Made by a program: the position numbers and the translations under genes. From Mycobacterium sp. E1747 (GTDB taxonomy: Bacteria; Actinomycetota; Actinomycetes; Mycobacteriales; Mycobacteriaceae), in assembly GCF_001667775.1 (NCBI RefSeq), contig NZ_LZJI01000049.1, positions 1 to 64,000 of the forward strand: a stretch of DNA of 64,000 nucleotides, given 5' to 3'. Positions 44,448 through 52,157 of this stretch are shown here, in pieces. The notes beneath the pieces were generated by a model. It saw nothing but the letters and a program-made list of their open reading frames with translations. It did no database searches and was not told the origin of the DNA. Each line of letters opens with the position of its first letter. The stretch's first letter is position 1.

Positions 44448-45107
44448 GTGGGTTTGCTCATCCGGCTGGCGGAGCTGTTGATCGTGATCCTGCCCTTAGT
44501 GGGCGCTGCCGTCGCCGTGGTCCGCTCGTTCGGCGCCAACCGGCGCGCGGCCGAGCGACCGCCAACCGCCGACCGGGCGGAAACGCCGCCGGACGCCGGC
44601 GACAATCACGTCGCGCAGTGGCGGTCGCTGCGCCGAGTCCTCGAGGAGCACAGCCGCACCGATGCGCGATGGCTCGACTATGAACTCGACGTCGCAAGGC
44701 TTCTGGATTTCCCGCTCATGACCGACATGCGCGATCCGCTGACGGTCGCCTTCCACAAGGCCAAGCTGCGGGCCGATTTCCTGCGGCCGGTCAAAGCCGA
44801 AGACCTACTCGACGACCGGGAAGCCGCCGCGCAATACCGCGCCGCCGTTGAGGATTACGTGACCGCCTTCAACGCCGCGGAGACGGAAGCGAAGCGCAGG
44901 CGGCGCAGCGACTTCTCGCGCGCGGACCAGCAGCGCATCGCGCGCGGCCAGAACCTGCTGCGCGTGGCGTCGGACCCCGCCGCGGCGGCACAGGAACGCC
45001 GGCGCGCCTACGAGTTGGCGCGCCAGGAACTCGAGGGCCTCGTCGTCTTGCCGGCCACCACGCAAGCCGCTATCGAGCGCAGGGTCGTCGGGGAGCTGGA
45101 GGGATGA
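44448..45107 (+). CDS. Membrane-anchored protein with charged helical domain
   Basis: A 219-residue protein that I do not recognise. A single N-terminal transmembrane helix (IRLAELLIVILPLVGAAVAVV) is followed by a Pro-rich linker and a long helical, highly charged cytoplasmic domain (HVAQWRSLRRVLEEHSRTDARW, VAFHKAKLRADFLRPV, AAETEAKRRRRSDFSRADQQ). GTG 44448 is used because it directly precedes the helix. Its stop overlaps the next gene's ATG by 4 bases (ATGA), so the two are translationally coupled. Confidence 0.72.
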   Translation: MGLLIRLAELLIVILPLVGAAVAVVRSFGANRRAAERPPTADRAETPPDAGDNHVAQWRSLRRVLEEHSRTDARWLDYELDVARLLDFPLMTDMRDPLTVAFHKAKLRADFLRPVKAEDLLDDREAAAQYRAAVEDYVTAFNAAETEAKRRRRSDFSRADQQRIARGQNLLRVASDPAAAAQERRRAYELARQELEGLVVLPATTQAAIERRVVGELEG

Positions 45108-45877
45108 CCGCGAAGCCCGACCCGCCGGTCGCCGAACCCGGCGGGGACCCGCCCCTCGCGGGATTTGCGGTCAGACCGCCGCCGCTTCGCGGCCCCGTCA
45201 CCTTCGATCAGCGTTGGCGTGACCTGACCTTCATCCATTGGCCGGTCCGGCCGGACACCGTCGAAACGATGTTTCCGCCCGGCACCCGCCCCGACGTCTT
45301 CTCCGATGGGATGACCTACGTCGGGCTGATCCCCTTCGTCATGGACAGCACTAAAGTTGGCTCCTCAGTTCCTCTTCCGTACTTCGGCAGCTTCCCGGAG
45401 ACCAACGTGCGGCTCTATTCCGTCGACAATTCCGGCCGGCACGGCGTGCTGTTCCGGTCGCTGGAAACGGCTCGGCTGGCGGTCGTGCCCGTCGTCCGGT
45501 CCGGCCTCGGCGTGCCCTACACGTGGGCGAGAATGCGGACCAGCCGACACGGCGACCGCATCACGTACCACAGCGTGCGCCGGTGGCCCCGGCGCGGCCT
45601 GCGCAGCAGCGTCGAGATCACCGTCGGCGCCCCGGTGGACCCGACGCCGCTGGAGGTTTGGCTCACCGCCCGGTGGGGCGCACACACCCGCACGGCGGGC
45701 CGAACCTGGTGGATACCGAATGAGCACGAACCCTGGCCGTTGCGGGCGGCCGACATCGTCGTGCTGGACGACGAGCTGGTGGCGGCCAGCATGGTGCGGC
45801 CCGCCGGCGAGCGCCTGCGCGCGCTCTTCTCGCCGGGTGTGCGCACCCGTTTCGGCCGTCGCGTCGTTGTCGGATGA
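45104..45877 (+). CDS. DUF2071 (YqjF-like) protein, Rv1927-like
   Basis: A 257-residue protein of the DUF2071/acetoacetate-decarboxylase-like fold. Family features are the RWRDLTFIHWPVRPDTVETMFPPGTRPDVFSD opening, TYVGLIPFVM, SFPETNVRLYSV and the ASMVRPAGERLRALFSPGV end. The first 25 residues are Pro-rich and may be variable. Corresponds to Rv1927. No enzyme activity is known. It is coupled to the upstream membrane-anchored gene and converges on the SDR gene (1 base between stops). Confidence 0.87.
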   Translation: MTAKPDPPVAEPGGDPPLAGFAVRPPPLRGPVTFDQRWRDLTFIHWPVRPDTVETMFPPGTRPDVFSDGMTYVGLIPFVMDSTKVGSSVPLPYFGSFPETNVRLYSVDNSGRHGVLFRSLETARLAVVPVVRSGLGVPYTWARMRTSRHGDRITYHSVRRWPRRGLRSSVEITVGAPVDPTPLEVWLTARWGAHTRTAGRTWWIPNEHEPWPLRAADIVVLDDELVAASMVRPAGERLRALFSPGVRTRFGRRVVVG

Positions 45878-45878
45878 G

Positions 45879-46649
45879 CTATGGGCAGGTGTATCCGCCG
45901 TCGATGACGAGGTCGGATCCAGTCATGTAGCTGGAGGCCTCGCCGGCCAGGTAGAGGTAGAGGCCGGTGAGTTCCTCGGGGCGGCCGATCCGGCCGAGCG
46001 GGATCTTCGGCTCCCACAGCCGGTGATATTCGGTCATCGGCTCCACGAGCTCGGTGAGGATGTAGCCAGGGCTGACGCTGTTGACCCGGATGTTGTGCGG
46101 CGCCAACTCCACGGCCATGGCCTTGGTCAGGTGGATCACCGCGGCTTTCGACGTGCAGTAGTGACCCACCTGCTGCGGGATGTTGATGATATGGCCGGAC
46201 ATCGAGGCCGTGGTGATGATGCTGCCGCCGAGCCCCTGCCGGACCATCGCCCTGGCCGCCGCCTGGGCGGTGAGGAAAACGCCTGTGACGTTGGTGCTTT
46301 GGATGCGTTCGAACTCTTCCGGGGACATGTCCAGCATTCCAGTCACGGTGATGATGCCGGCGTTGCAGACGGCGATGTCGACCCCACCCAACTCCGCGGT
46401 CATCCGGTCCAGCATCGCGGTCACCTGGTCGGGCTGGGTCACGTCGCAGGGGATGGGCACCACCTTGCCCTCGCCGTCCGCCGCGATCTCGCGGGCCACC
46501 TCCGCCAGACCCTCGGCGCGGCGCGCGGCAATCGCCACGTCGGCACCGGCCTGCAGATACGCCTGCGCCACCTTCTTCCCGATACCGCTGGATGCCCCGG
46601 TGACCAACGCCCGTTTGCCGCGCAGATCAAACAACTTCAAGACGTTCAT
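45879..46649 (-). CDS. Short-chain dehydrogenase/reductase (Rv1928c-like)
   Basis: A 256-residue classical SDR. Cofactor motif TGASSGIG at residues 17-24, NAGI at about 94, catalytic Ser (TTASMSG), and HYCTSKAAV with the active-site Tyr and Lys; PGYILTELVE follows. RRAEGL after the second strand suggests NADP. C-terminal DGGYTCP matches the common mycobacterial SDR end. It may be under the KstR-like box at 46683-46696, 34 bases upstream of its start, and shares that region with the divergent NTF2-fold gene. A role in sterol or fatty-alcohol metabolism is therefore likely but inferred. Confidence 0.92.
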   Translation of the reverse strand: MNVLKLFDLRGKRALVTGASSGIGKKVAQAYLQAGADVAIAARRAEGLAEVAREIAADGEGKVVPIPCDVTQPDQVTAMLDRMTAELGGVDIAVCNAGIITVTGMLDMSPEEFERIQSTNVTGVFLTAQAAARAMVRQGLGGSIITTASMSGHIINIPQQVGHYCTSKAAVIHLTKAMAVELAPHNIRVNSVSPGYILTELVEPMTEYHRLWEPKIPLGRIGRPEELTGLYLYLAGEASSYMTGSDLVIDGGYTCP

Positions 46650-46682
46650 GCGAGATCCCTATTCAGACGAGCGACCTATAAC

Positions 46683-46696
46683 CGAAACACGTTCTA
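46683..46696. promoter_or_regulatory. KstR-like operator between divergent genes (near-match)
   Basis: CGAAACACGTTCTA fits TNNAACNNGTTNNA except for the first base (C for T); the right half GTTCTA is the ideal half-site. It lies between the SDR start (46649) and the NTF2-fold gene start (46708) and could govern both. Confidence 0.55.
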
Positions 46697-46707
46697 GTGT
46701 GTCCGCC

Positions 46708-47181
46708 ATGGGCAAATTCACCAGGGCAGAGATCGAGCAAGCGCTCGAGAACTACACGCGGGTGGTGGAGGGGTGCAGCGCCTCGGGCGACTGGCGCCCG
46801 TTCGCCGATCTCTTCACCGAGGATGTCGTCTACACCGAGCATCACTACGGAGTGTTTCACGGCCGCGAAGCGGTGCGGGACTGGATCATCGCCGTCATGG
46901 CGCCGTTCCCGCACATGCGATTTCCGTCCGACTGGACTGCCTACGACGAGGACCACGACGCGGTGGTGGTGATGATCAAGAACCTGCTCGACCACCCGAC
47001 GGATCCTCAGGGTGAGCCCTTCTGGTTTCCGAACTGGACCCGGCTGGTCTACGCCGGCAACGGATTGTTCTCCAGCGAGGAGGACATCTACAACCCCAAC
47101 CGAGACGCGCCCGGGGTTGTGACGGCGTGGCTGCAGGCGGGGGGACAGCTCGCGTCCGACGAGATCCTGCAGCCGGGCTAG
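46708..47181 (+). CDS. SnoaL/NTF2-fold protein, steroid-isomerase-like
   Basis: A 157-residue cone-fold protein. The start MGKFTRAEIEQALENYTRVVE and DWRPFADLFTEDVVYTEHHYGVFHGREAVRDWI are typical of SnoaL-like proteins associated with steroid or aromatic catabolism, and EDIYNPNRDAPGVVTAWLQAGG closes the fold. It may isomerise or hydrate a product of its divergent SDR neighbour. The stop codon (47179-47181) is the first bases of a 55-base tandem repeat. Confidence 0.83.
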   Translation: MGKFTRAEIEQALENYTRVVEGCSASGDWRPFADLFTEDVVYTEHHYGVFHGREAVRDWIIAVMAPFPHMRFPSDWTAYDEDHDAVVVMIKNLLDHPTDPQGEPFWFPNWTRLVYAGNGLFSSEEDIYNPNRDAPGVVTAWLQAGGQLASDEILQPG

Positions 47182-47345
47182 TGGTGATCGCAAGCGCGGC
47201 GAAGCCGGGCGCCGCGGGTCACCACCACCGGGCTAGTGGTGATCGCAAGCGCGGCGAAGCCGGGCGCCGCGGGTCACCACCATCGGGCTAGTGGTGATCG
47301 CAAGCGCGGCGAAGCCGGGCGCCGCGGGTCACCACCATCGGGCTA
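47175..47345. repeat. Three tandem 55-base repeats with internal inverted ends
   Basis: Three copies start at 47175, 47230 and 47285, with a truncated fourth at 47340-47346. Each begins GGGCTAGTGGTGATCGCAAG and ends with GGGTCACCACCA; GTGGTGA and TCACCAC are inverted, and GCGGCG/CGCCGC lie within, so each unit can fold as a hairpin. Both convergent genes end in the array: the plus-strand stop TAG is in the first GGGCTAG, and the minus-strand stop is in the last. The array probably works as a strong bidirectional terminator or is a MIRU/REP-like repeat. Confidence 0.85.
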
Positions 47346-48080
47346 GCTCGTCACGGGGTGTCGCATCCGCCGCCGCGACCGGACGGCCGCCAGCGCCTGC
47401 TCCCACGCCAGCATCGTGGTGGCCTTCAGATTGGCCGGCTTGACACTGTCCCGGGACAGCAGCGCGGTGGCGGCCGCCTTGGTGGCCGTCGACGCCTTCG
47501 ACAGATGGCCGGAGTCGAAAGGCGGCTGCGGGTCGTATTCGATCGCCAGCTGGATCGCCCTGGCGCGGCCCTCGCCGGCGATCTCCCCGGCCAGCCAGAG
47601 CGCCAGGTCGAGTCCCGCTGATACCCCCGCACACGTGACGACATTGCCCTGGTGCACGATCCGCTCGTCGCCCACCGGCACCGCGCCGAACGCCTTCAAC
47701 GCCGGAACGGTCAGCCAGTGCGACGTCGCGCGGCGGCCCTCGAGGAGGCCGGCGGCCGCCAGAATCACCGATCCCGAGCACACCGACGTCATCCAGGCGG
47801 CGTTTCGATGCGCCCGGCGCAGCCAGTCCAGCAGCGCCTCGTCGCGCGCATGCACCGGGGTCGACGGGCCGCCCGGGACGAGAACCACGTCGGGCGAGGG
47901 CGTTTCGGCCAGCGAGTGGGTGGCGCCAATGACCAGGACGCCGGAGTCGGCGGTGATCGGTCCCGCCTCGTGCCAGACGAACCGCACCTCGGCGTCCGGC
48001 AGGTTGCGCAGCACCTCGTACGGGCCAATCATGTCGAGCGCGGTGAAGCCCGGATAGCTCACGATCGCTATTTGGGTCAT
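47343..48080 (-). CDS. DJ-1/PfpI-family protein (Rv1930c-like)
   Basis: A 245-residue DJ-1/PfpI-superfamily protein with the nucleophile elbow SVCSGSVILAAAGLLEG; the cysteine in VCSG is the reactive residue. TSHWLTVPALKAFGA follows and resembles isonitrile hydratases (InhA type) and the N-terminal half of GlxA regulators. Enzyme function is uncertain. It follows the GlxA-type regulator gene by 18 bases on the same strand, and together they correspond to Rv1930c-Rv1931c. Confidence 0.87.
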   Translation of the reverse strand: MTQIAIVSYPGFTALDMIGPYEVLRNLPDAEVRFVWHEAGPITADSGVLVIGATHSLAETPSPDVVLVPGGPSTPVHARDEALLDWLRRAHRNAAWMTSVCSGSVILAAAGLLEGRRATSHWLTVPALKAFGAVPVGDERIVHQGNVVTCAGVSAGLDLALWLAGEIAGEGRARAIQLAIEYDPQPPFDSGHLSKASTATKAAATALLSRDSVKPANLKATTMLAWEQALAAVRSRRRMRHPVTS

Positions 48081-48098
48081 GGGTGTTCGTCCTTCCTC

Positions 48099-49049
48099 TT
48101 AGGCGAAAGCCTTGCGGTATTGGTCCGGCGGAATGCCGACCCGACGAAGGAAGTTGCGCCGCATGGTCTCCGCGGTGCCGAAGCCGCACCGGGTGGCGAT
48201 GGCAACGACGGTGTCGTCGGTCTCCTCCAACTGCCGGCGCGCGGCTTCGGTGCGAATCCGCTCGACGTACTGGCCCGGCGCCTCGCCGACCTCGGCGGTG
48301 AACACGCGGGTGAAGTGCCGGGGGCTCATCGCCGCGCGACGGGCCAGCTCGTCGATGCTGTGCTCACCGCCTGGCTCGCCCTCGATCGCCTCCTGCACCG
48401 CGCGGATCGAGTTGCGTTTGGCCCGCGGCATCCACACCGGCGCCGCGAACTGTGTCTGCCCGCCGGGGCGGCGCAGATACAGCACCAGCCAGCGCGCGAC
48501 GGTCTGCGCGACCTCGGTGCCGTGGTCGTCCTCCACCAGCGAGAGCGCCAGGTCGATGCCCGCGGTGACACCCGCGGCGGTCCAGACGGTCTCCGAGCTG
48601 CGGACGAAGATCGGATCCGGGTCGACGTCGATCGCGGGAAACTCGCGGGCCAGCCGTCCGGCGAAAGCCCAGTGGGTGGTCACCCGGTGCCCGTCCAGTA
48701 GCCCCGCCTCGGCCGCAAGGAACGCGCCCGTGCAGACCGTGACCACGCGGCGGGCGGTCGCGGCGACGGCCCTGATCCAGCCGATCAGCTCGGCGTCGGA
48801 TCGCGCGGCGTCGACACCGCCGCCGCCGGGCAGCACCACGGTGTCGACGGGCTCGCGCGGGTCCGGCAGCGACGTCGCGGCGAAGGCCAGCCCCGTCGGC
48901 GTGGTGATCGCCTGGCCGCCGATGGAGGCCAGCGCGACCTCGTACGCGCCGCCGGTGAGCAGCGATGCGCCGGTGAAGACCTCGTGCGGTCCCACCACGT
49001 CGAGCGCCTGCACGCCGGGGAAACCGGCGATGACCACCCTGCGAGTCAT
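48099..49049 (-). CDS. GlxA-type AraC-family transcriptional regulator (Rv1931c-like)
   Basis: A 316-residue regulator: an N-terminal DJ-1/PfpI-like sensor domain (VVIAGFPGVQALDVVGPHEV, nucleophile-type VCTGAFLAAEAGLLDGHRVT) and a C-terminal AraC DNA-binding domain with two helix-turn-helix units (IDELARRAAMSPRHFTRVF and TDDTVVAIATRCGFGTAETM). ATG 49049 was selected over one 7 codons upstream. It probably regulates the following PfpI-like gene; Rv1931c of M. tuberculosis is the counterpart, and has been linked to survival in macrophages as far as I recall. Confidence 0.92.
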   Translation of the reverse strand: MTRRVVIAGFPGVQALDVVGPHEVFTGASLLTGGAYEVALASIGGQAITTPTGLAFAATSLPDPREPVDTVVLPGGGGVDAARSDAELIGWIRAVAATARRVVTVCTGAFLAAEAGLLDGHRVTTHWAFAGRLAREFPAIDVDPDPIFVRSSETVWTAAGVTAGIDLALSLVEDDHGTEVAQTVARWLVLYLRRPGGQTQFAAPVWMPRAKRNSIRAVQEAIEGEPGGEHSIDELARRAAMSPRHFTRVFTAEVGEAPGQYVERIRTEAARRQLEETDDTVVAIATRCGFGTAETMRRNFLRRVGIPPDQYRKAFA

Positions 49050-49160
49050 GGACTTCAGTGTTCGGCACAACCCCTACGTCGTCTACGCCGTGCACCCCAC
49101 CAATTAGGACACGGGGACCTGACCCACAGGGGCCGCGGCGGGCTTGGCAGACTGTGCGGC

Positions 49161-49655
49161 ATGGCACAGATAACGTTGCGTGGAAACCCGATCAACACCG
49201 TCGGCGAGCTGCCTTCCGTCGGATCTCCGGCGCCGGCCTTCAGCCTGACGGGCAGCGACCTGGCGGAGGTCAGTAGCGGCCAGCTCAGCGGTAAGTCCTT
49301 GGTACTCAACATTTTCCCGTCGGTGGACACACCGGTGTGCGCGACCAGCGTCCGGACGTTCAACGAGCGTGCCGCGGCCGGCGGCGCCACGGTGGTGTGC
49401 GTGTCCAAGGACCTGCCGTTCGCGTTCGCCCGGTTCTGCGGGGCGGAGGGCATCGACAACGTCAAGACGGGTTCGGCGTTCCGCAGCAGCTTCGGTGAGG
49501 ACTACGGCGTCACCATCAGCGACGGCCCGATGGCCGGTCTGCTGGCCCGCGCCATCGTGGTCGTCGGCGCCGACGGCAAGGTCGCTTACACCGAGTTGGT
49601 GCCGGAGATCGGCCAGGAGCCCAACTACGACGCGGCGCTGGCCGCGGCCGGCTGA
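49161..49655 (+). CDS. tpx: Thiol peroxidase Tpx
   Basis: Atypical 2-Cys peroxiredoxin, 164 residues, reducing hydrogen and alkyl peroxides with thioredoxin. Peroxidatic Cys60 lies in PSVDTPVCATSV and resolving Cys93 in ARFCGAEG; the catalytic Thr (SVDTPVC) and Arg (GSAFRSSFGEDYGV) are visible. ATG 49161, 164 residues. Corresponds to Rv1932. With no katG in this window, it is the only peroxidase present. Cytoplasmic. Confidence 0.96.
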   Translation: MAQITLRGNPINTVGELPSVGSPAPAFSLTGSDLAEVSSGQLSGKSLVLNIFPSVDTPVCATSVRTFNERAAAGGATVVCVSKDLPFAFARFCGAEGIDNVKTGSAFRSSFGEDYGVTISDGPMAGLLARAIVVVGADGKVAYTELVPEIGQEPNYDAALAAAG

Positions 49656-49814
49656 CCCCAGCTAAGCCCGTCCTCGGCGGACGGCCGCGCCCCTCGGGTG
49701 TTTGCGATGTCGCGGTGTTCGCCGTCCTGAGCTGTTCCGTCGCGCTTGTGCGTGTTAGCCTGACCGTTCCGCCGGACGAGCGGTGGAACGGGCGACGGCA
49801 AAGGAGTACCGGCG

Positions 49815-50126
49815 ATGGACGGCGGCAAGGTCGGTGTTATCGCGGGGGTGCTGGTGGGGATGGTGAGCTTGCAGCTCGCCGGGTGCGGCACGAAGTCGAC
49901 GGTCAAGCCCGACGGCGCGGCGCAATCCGTCGTCGACGTCGTCTCGAGCCAAACCGGGTTCCACCCGGCGGACGTGAGCTGCCCCTCCGGCATCGAGGCC
50001 AAAGTGGGCCAGGAGTTCGACTGTCACTTCACCGGCCCGGAGGGCAAGCGTTACACCGCGCACATGCGCGTCACCAAAGTCGAGGGCGAACAGGTGGTCT
50101 TCGACGTCAAGAGCCGTCCGAGCTAG
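49815..50126 (+). CDS. Lipoprotein with DUF4333-type domain
   Basis: A 103-residue lipoprotein. Signal and lipobox VSLQLAGC (Cys at about 24), then a compact domain typical of DUF4333: QSVVDVVSSQTGFHPADVSC, KVGQEFDCHFTGPEGKRYTAHMRVT. Two mature cysteines probably pair. Attached to the outer leaflet of the cytoplasmic membrane; function unknown. RBS AAGGAG (49800-49805) precedes the ATG. Confidence 0.85.
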   Translation: MDGGKVGVIAGVLVGMVSLQLAGCGTKSTVKPDGAAQSVVDVVSSQTGFHPADVSCPSGIEAKVGQEFDCHFTGPEGKRYTAHMRVTKVEGEQVVFDVKSRPS

Positions 50127-50139
50127 GCTTCCGCGGCCC

Positions 50140-50345
50140 TAGCCGATCCGCGGTGGCGCCAGCACTTCGCGGCATCCCGCCCAACACCGCTCGATGATGT
50201 CGGCATCCAGGGCTTGCGGGCCGCGGACCAGGGTGCCCACCACGCGAACGGCGGTGATGCCCGCATCGTGGAGCTAGCCGGTGAACAATGCGGGATCGCC
50301 CGCCGAGGTGGTGACGAAGCGAATGTCGTTGGCCACCACGAGGTC
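50140..50345 (-). pseudogene. N-terminal fragment of a nitronate monooxygenase, with internal stop
   Basis: One minus-strand frame reads ANDIRFVTTSAGDPALFTG, then a TAG stop (50274-50276), then LHDAGITAVRVVGTLVRGPQ, ALDADIIERC and a stop near 50140. This is recognisably the start of a 2-nitropropane-dioxygenase-like barrel, but truncated after ~60 residues and interrupted. The upstream start is not preserved in frame. It abuts the NYN/PIN-like gene. Confidence 0.75.
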
Positions 50346-50364
50346 ACGGTGGCCGGGTCGGTGC

Positions 50365-50745
50365 TCATGAGTCCCTCGGGTCGATGAGGTCACGAAAGCC
50401 GGCGGCGGGCTGCACGGAAGCGCCGAGGCTCAGCACGCGTTCGCTCAACCCCCTGTCCGACGTCACCACCCGTACGTCGTGCGGTCGGGGGTCGGCCTGC
50501 ACGCGGCGGACGATTTCGTCGTCGGCCGAGTTGGCGGCCGCCCTGGGCGCATAGGCGATTTCGACCAGGGATGAGGGGATGGCCGTCGAGGGCGGCCGCT
50601 CGAACACGACCGTCACGTCGTCCTCCCGACCGGCGGCCCACCGGTCGAGGCTGGCGACCAATGCGGCCATGGCGCGGCCGCGGTCCTTCCACCAACCGTC
50701 CGGGCGACTCCCGATCACGTTCATGCCGTCCACGATCCACCGCAC
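50365..50745 (-). CDS. NYN/YacP-like PIN-domain ribonuclease
   Basis: A 126-residue protein with a NYN (YacP-like) nuclease fold. The N-terminal RWIVDGMNVIGSRPDGWW carries the first catalytic Asp and the GMNVIGS loop characteristic of YacP; later acidic residues are in SADDEIVRRV and VVTSDRGLSERV, completing a PIN-type acidic site. Probably cleaves structured RNA. Its stop codon overlaps an ATG (50368) that leads into the nitronate monooxygenase fragment. Alone, with no operon partner. Confidence 0.85.
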   Translation of the reverse strand: MRWIVDGMNVIGSRPDGWWKDRGRAMAALVASLDRWAAGREDDVTVVFERPPSTAIPSSLVEIAYAPRAAANSADDEIVRRVQADPRPHDVRVVTSDRGLSERVLSLGASVQPAAGFRDLIDPRDS

Positions 50746-50885
50746 GCCCTAACGGTAGGGCGGCATTTCCCCGCGACGCTCGTGGACCCGCTCTGCGGGA
50801 CCCGCGAATCCATTCTTTTCATCGCTGAGCGGTTGGTACGGTCACCGATATCGGGCTGATGCCGTCGCAACGATGGGACAGGTGG

Positions 50886-52070
50886 ATGACGTCGATGGCC
50901 GACACCGAGGATCGGGTGGTCTCGCTGGCCCGCGGCATGCGGGAGCTGGTGCTCTCCGAGGCCGCCGAATCCGAACGGGCGCGCACGCTGACCCCGGCCA
51001 TCGTCGATGAGATGTGGGCGACCGGGCTGCTGTCCGCCTTCAACCCGGCCGAGGCCGGCGGGGTCGAGCCGTCATTCACCGAGATGATCGAGACGTGGAT
51101 CGAAATGGCCTGGCAGGACGGTTCTTTCGGTTGGGTGGGCATCGCCAACCTGCCCTCTTCGTTCGCCGCTGCAGCGTACCTGCCCGACGAGGGATTCGCG
51201 GAGGTGTTCACCGCACACAACAACCGTGTGACGATGGGCGGCCAATTCTTTCCCAACGGGCAGGGGGCCGCCGTCGACGGCGGCTACCTGGTCAGCGGGT
51301 CGTGGAATTTCGGCTCCGGCATCGGCCACTCCCAGTACGTCGCCGCGGGGTTCCTGCCGATGGACCACGGTGAAATGCGCTGGATCAGTGAGGGCTTCCC
51401 CGAAATGCGCGTCGCCGTGATTCCTCGTGAGCAGATCAGCTTCAACGACGGCTGGTTTGTGCAGGGGCTCAAGGGGACTGGGTCCTACGACTACAGCGCA
51501 CACGAGGTTTTCGTGCCGGCGAGCCGCACCTTCGAGCTCTTCGTGCGCCAGCCGCACCGAGGGAGATCCCCGGCCACCCGGATGGGACTGATGCCGGTCA
51601 CCGCCGCCGGCCACGCCTCGTGGGCGCTCGGCGTCGCCAAGAGCATGCTGGACGACGTTCAAGAGCTAGCGGCGACGAAGTTCCGGATGAGCGACATGGC
51701 GTCGCTGGCCAGCCGCCCGACCTTCCAGAAAGGGCTGGCACACCATCGCGCGGCGTGGCGCGCCGCGCGTCTGCTGGTGCTCGACGCGTTCACCACCGCG
51801 GAGGCCGCGGTCGCGGCGGGGGAGGACCTGACTCCGACCCTGCGCGCGGACATGCGGGTCGCGGCGGTCTATGCGACCGACACCGCCCGCGGTTGCGCCG
51901 AGTGGGCCCATCTGGCCGCGGGCACCAGTTCGATCCGGGAGGGTAGCCGGCTCGAGCGTGCCTTCCGCGACATCTACACCGGCACGCAGCACGCCTTCGT
52001 CAGTGAGAAAGTGGCCATCGACGTCGCGCAGATATGGCTCGGCATCATCGAGGACCAGCCGGGGCTGTGA
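50886..52070 (+). CDS. Acyl-CoA-dehydrogenase-fold flavin monooxygenase
   Basis: A ~394-residue flavoprotein of the acyl-CoA dehydrogenase/HpaB-like superfamily; the C-terminal part matches the Acyl-CoA_dh_2 type found in two-component monooxygenases such as HsaA and DszC. Visible: EDRVVSLARGMRELVLSEA, LTPAIVDEMWATGLL, MAWQDGSFGWVGIA, GGYLVSGSWNFGSGIGHS, and EKVAIDVAQIWLGI near the end. A ribosome-binding GGACAGGTGG is close upstream; ATG 50886 is used and ATG 50895 is equally good. A flavin-reductase partner is not encoded nearby. Likely acts on an aromatic or steroid-derived compound. Confidence 0.86.
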   Translation: MTSMADTEDRVVSLARGMRELVLSEAAESERARTLTPAIVDEMWATGLLSAFNPAEAGGVEPSFTEMIETWIEMAWQDGSFGWVGIANLPSSFAAAAYLPDEGFAEVFTAHNNRVTMGGQFFPNGQGAAVDGGYLVSGSWNFGSGIGHSQYVAAGFLPMDHGEMRWISEGFPEMRVAVIPREQISFNDGWFVQGLKGTGSYDYSAHEVFVPASRTFELFVRQPHRGRSPATRMGLMPVTAAGHASWALGVAKSMLDDVQELAATKFRMSDMASLASRPTFQKGLAHHRAAWRAARLLVLDAFTTAEAAVAAGEDLTPTLRADMRVAAVYATDTARGCAEWAHLAAGTSSIREGSRLERAFRDIYTGTQHAFVSEKVAIDVAQIWLGIIEDQPGL

Positions 52071-52157
52071 GTGGCTGACGGTCCCGCCTACACCGGGTGT
52101 TCGCCCGGCTCGTCGCGCACGCCTGGGCGTTGTCCCGACGTCGCCTACTATCAGCCC

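Noticed and set aside
47175-47346. CRISPR array
   Set aside because: The repeats are directly contiguous with no variable spacers, and there are no cas genes; they are tandem repeats.
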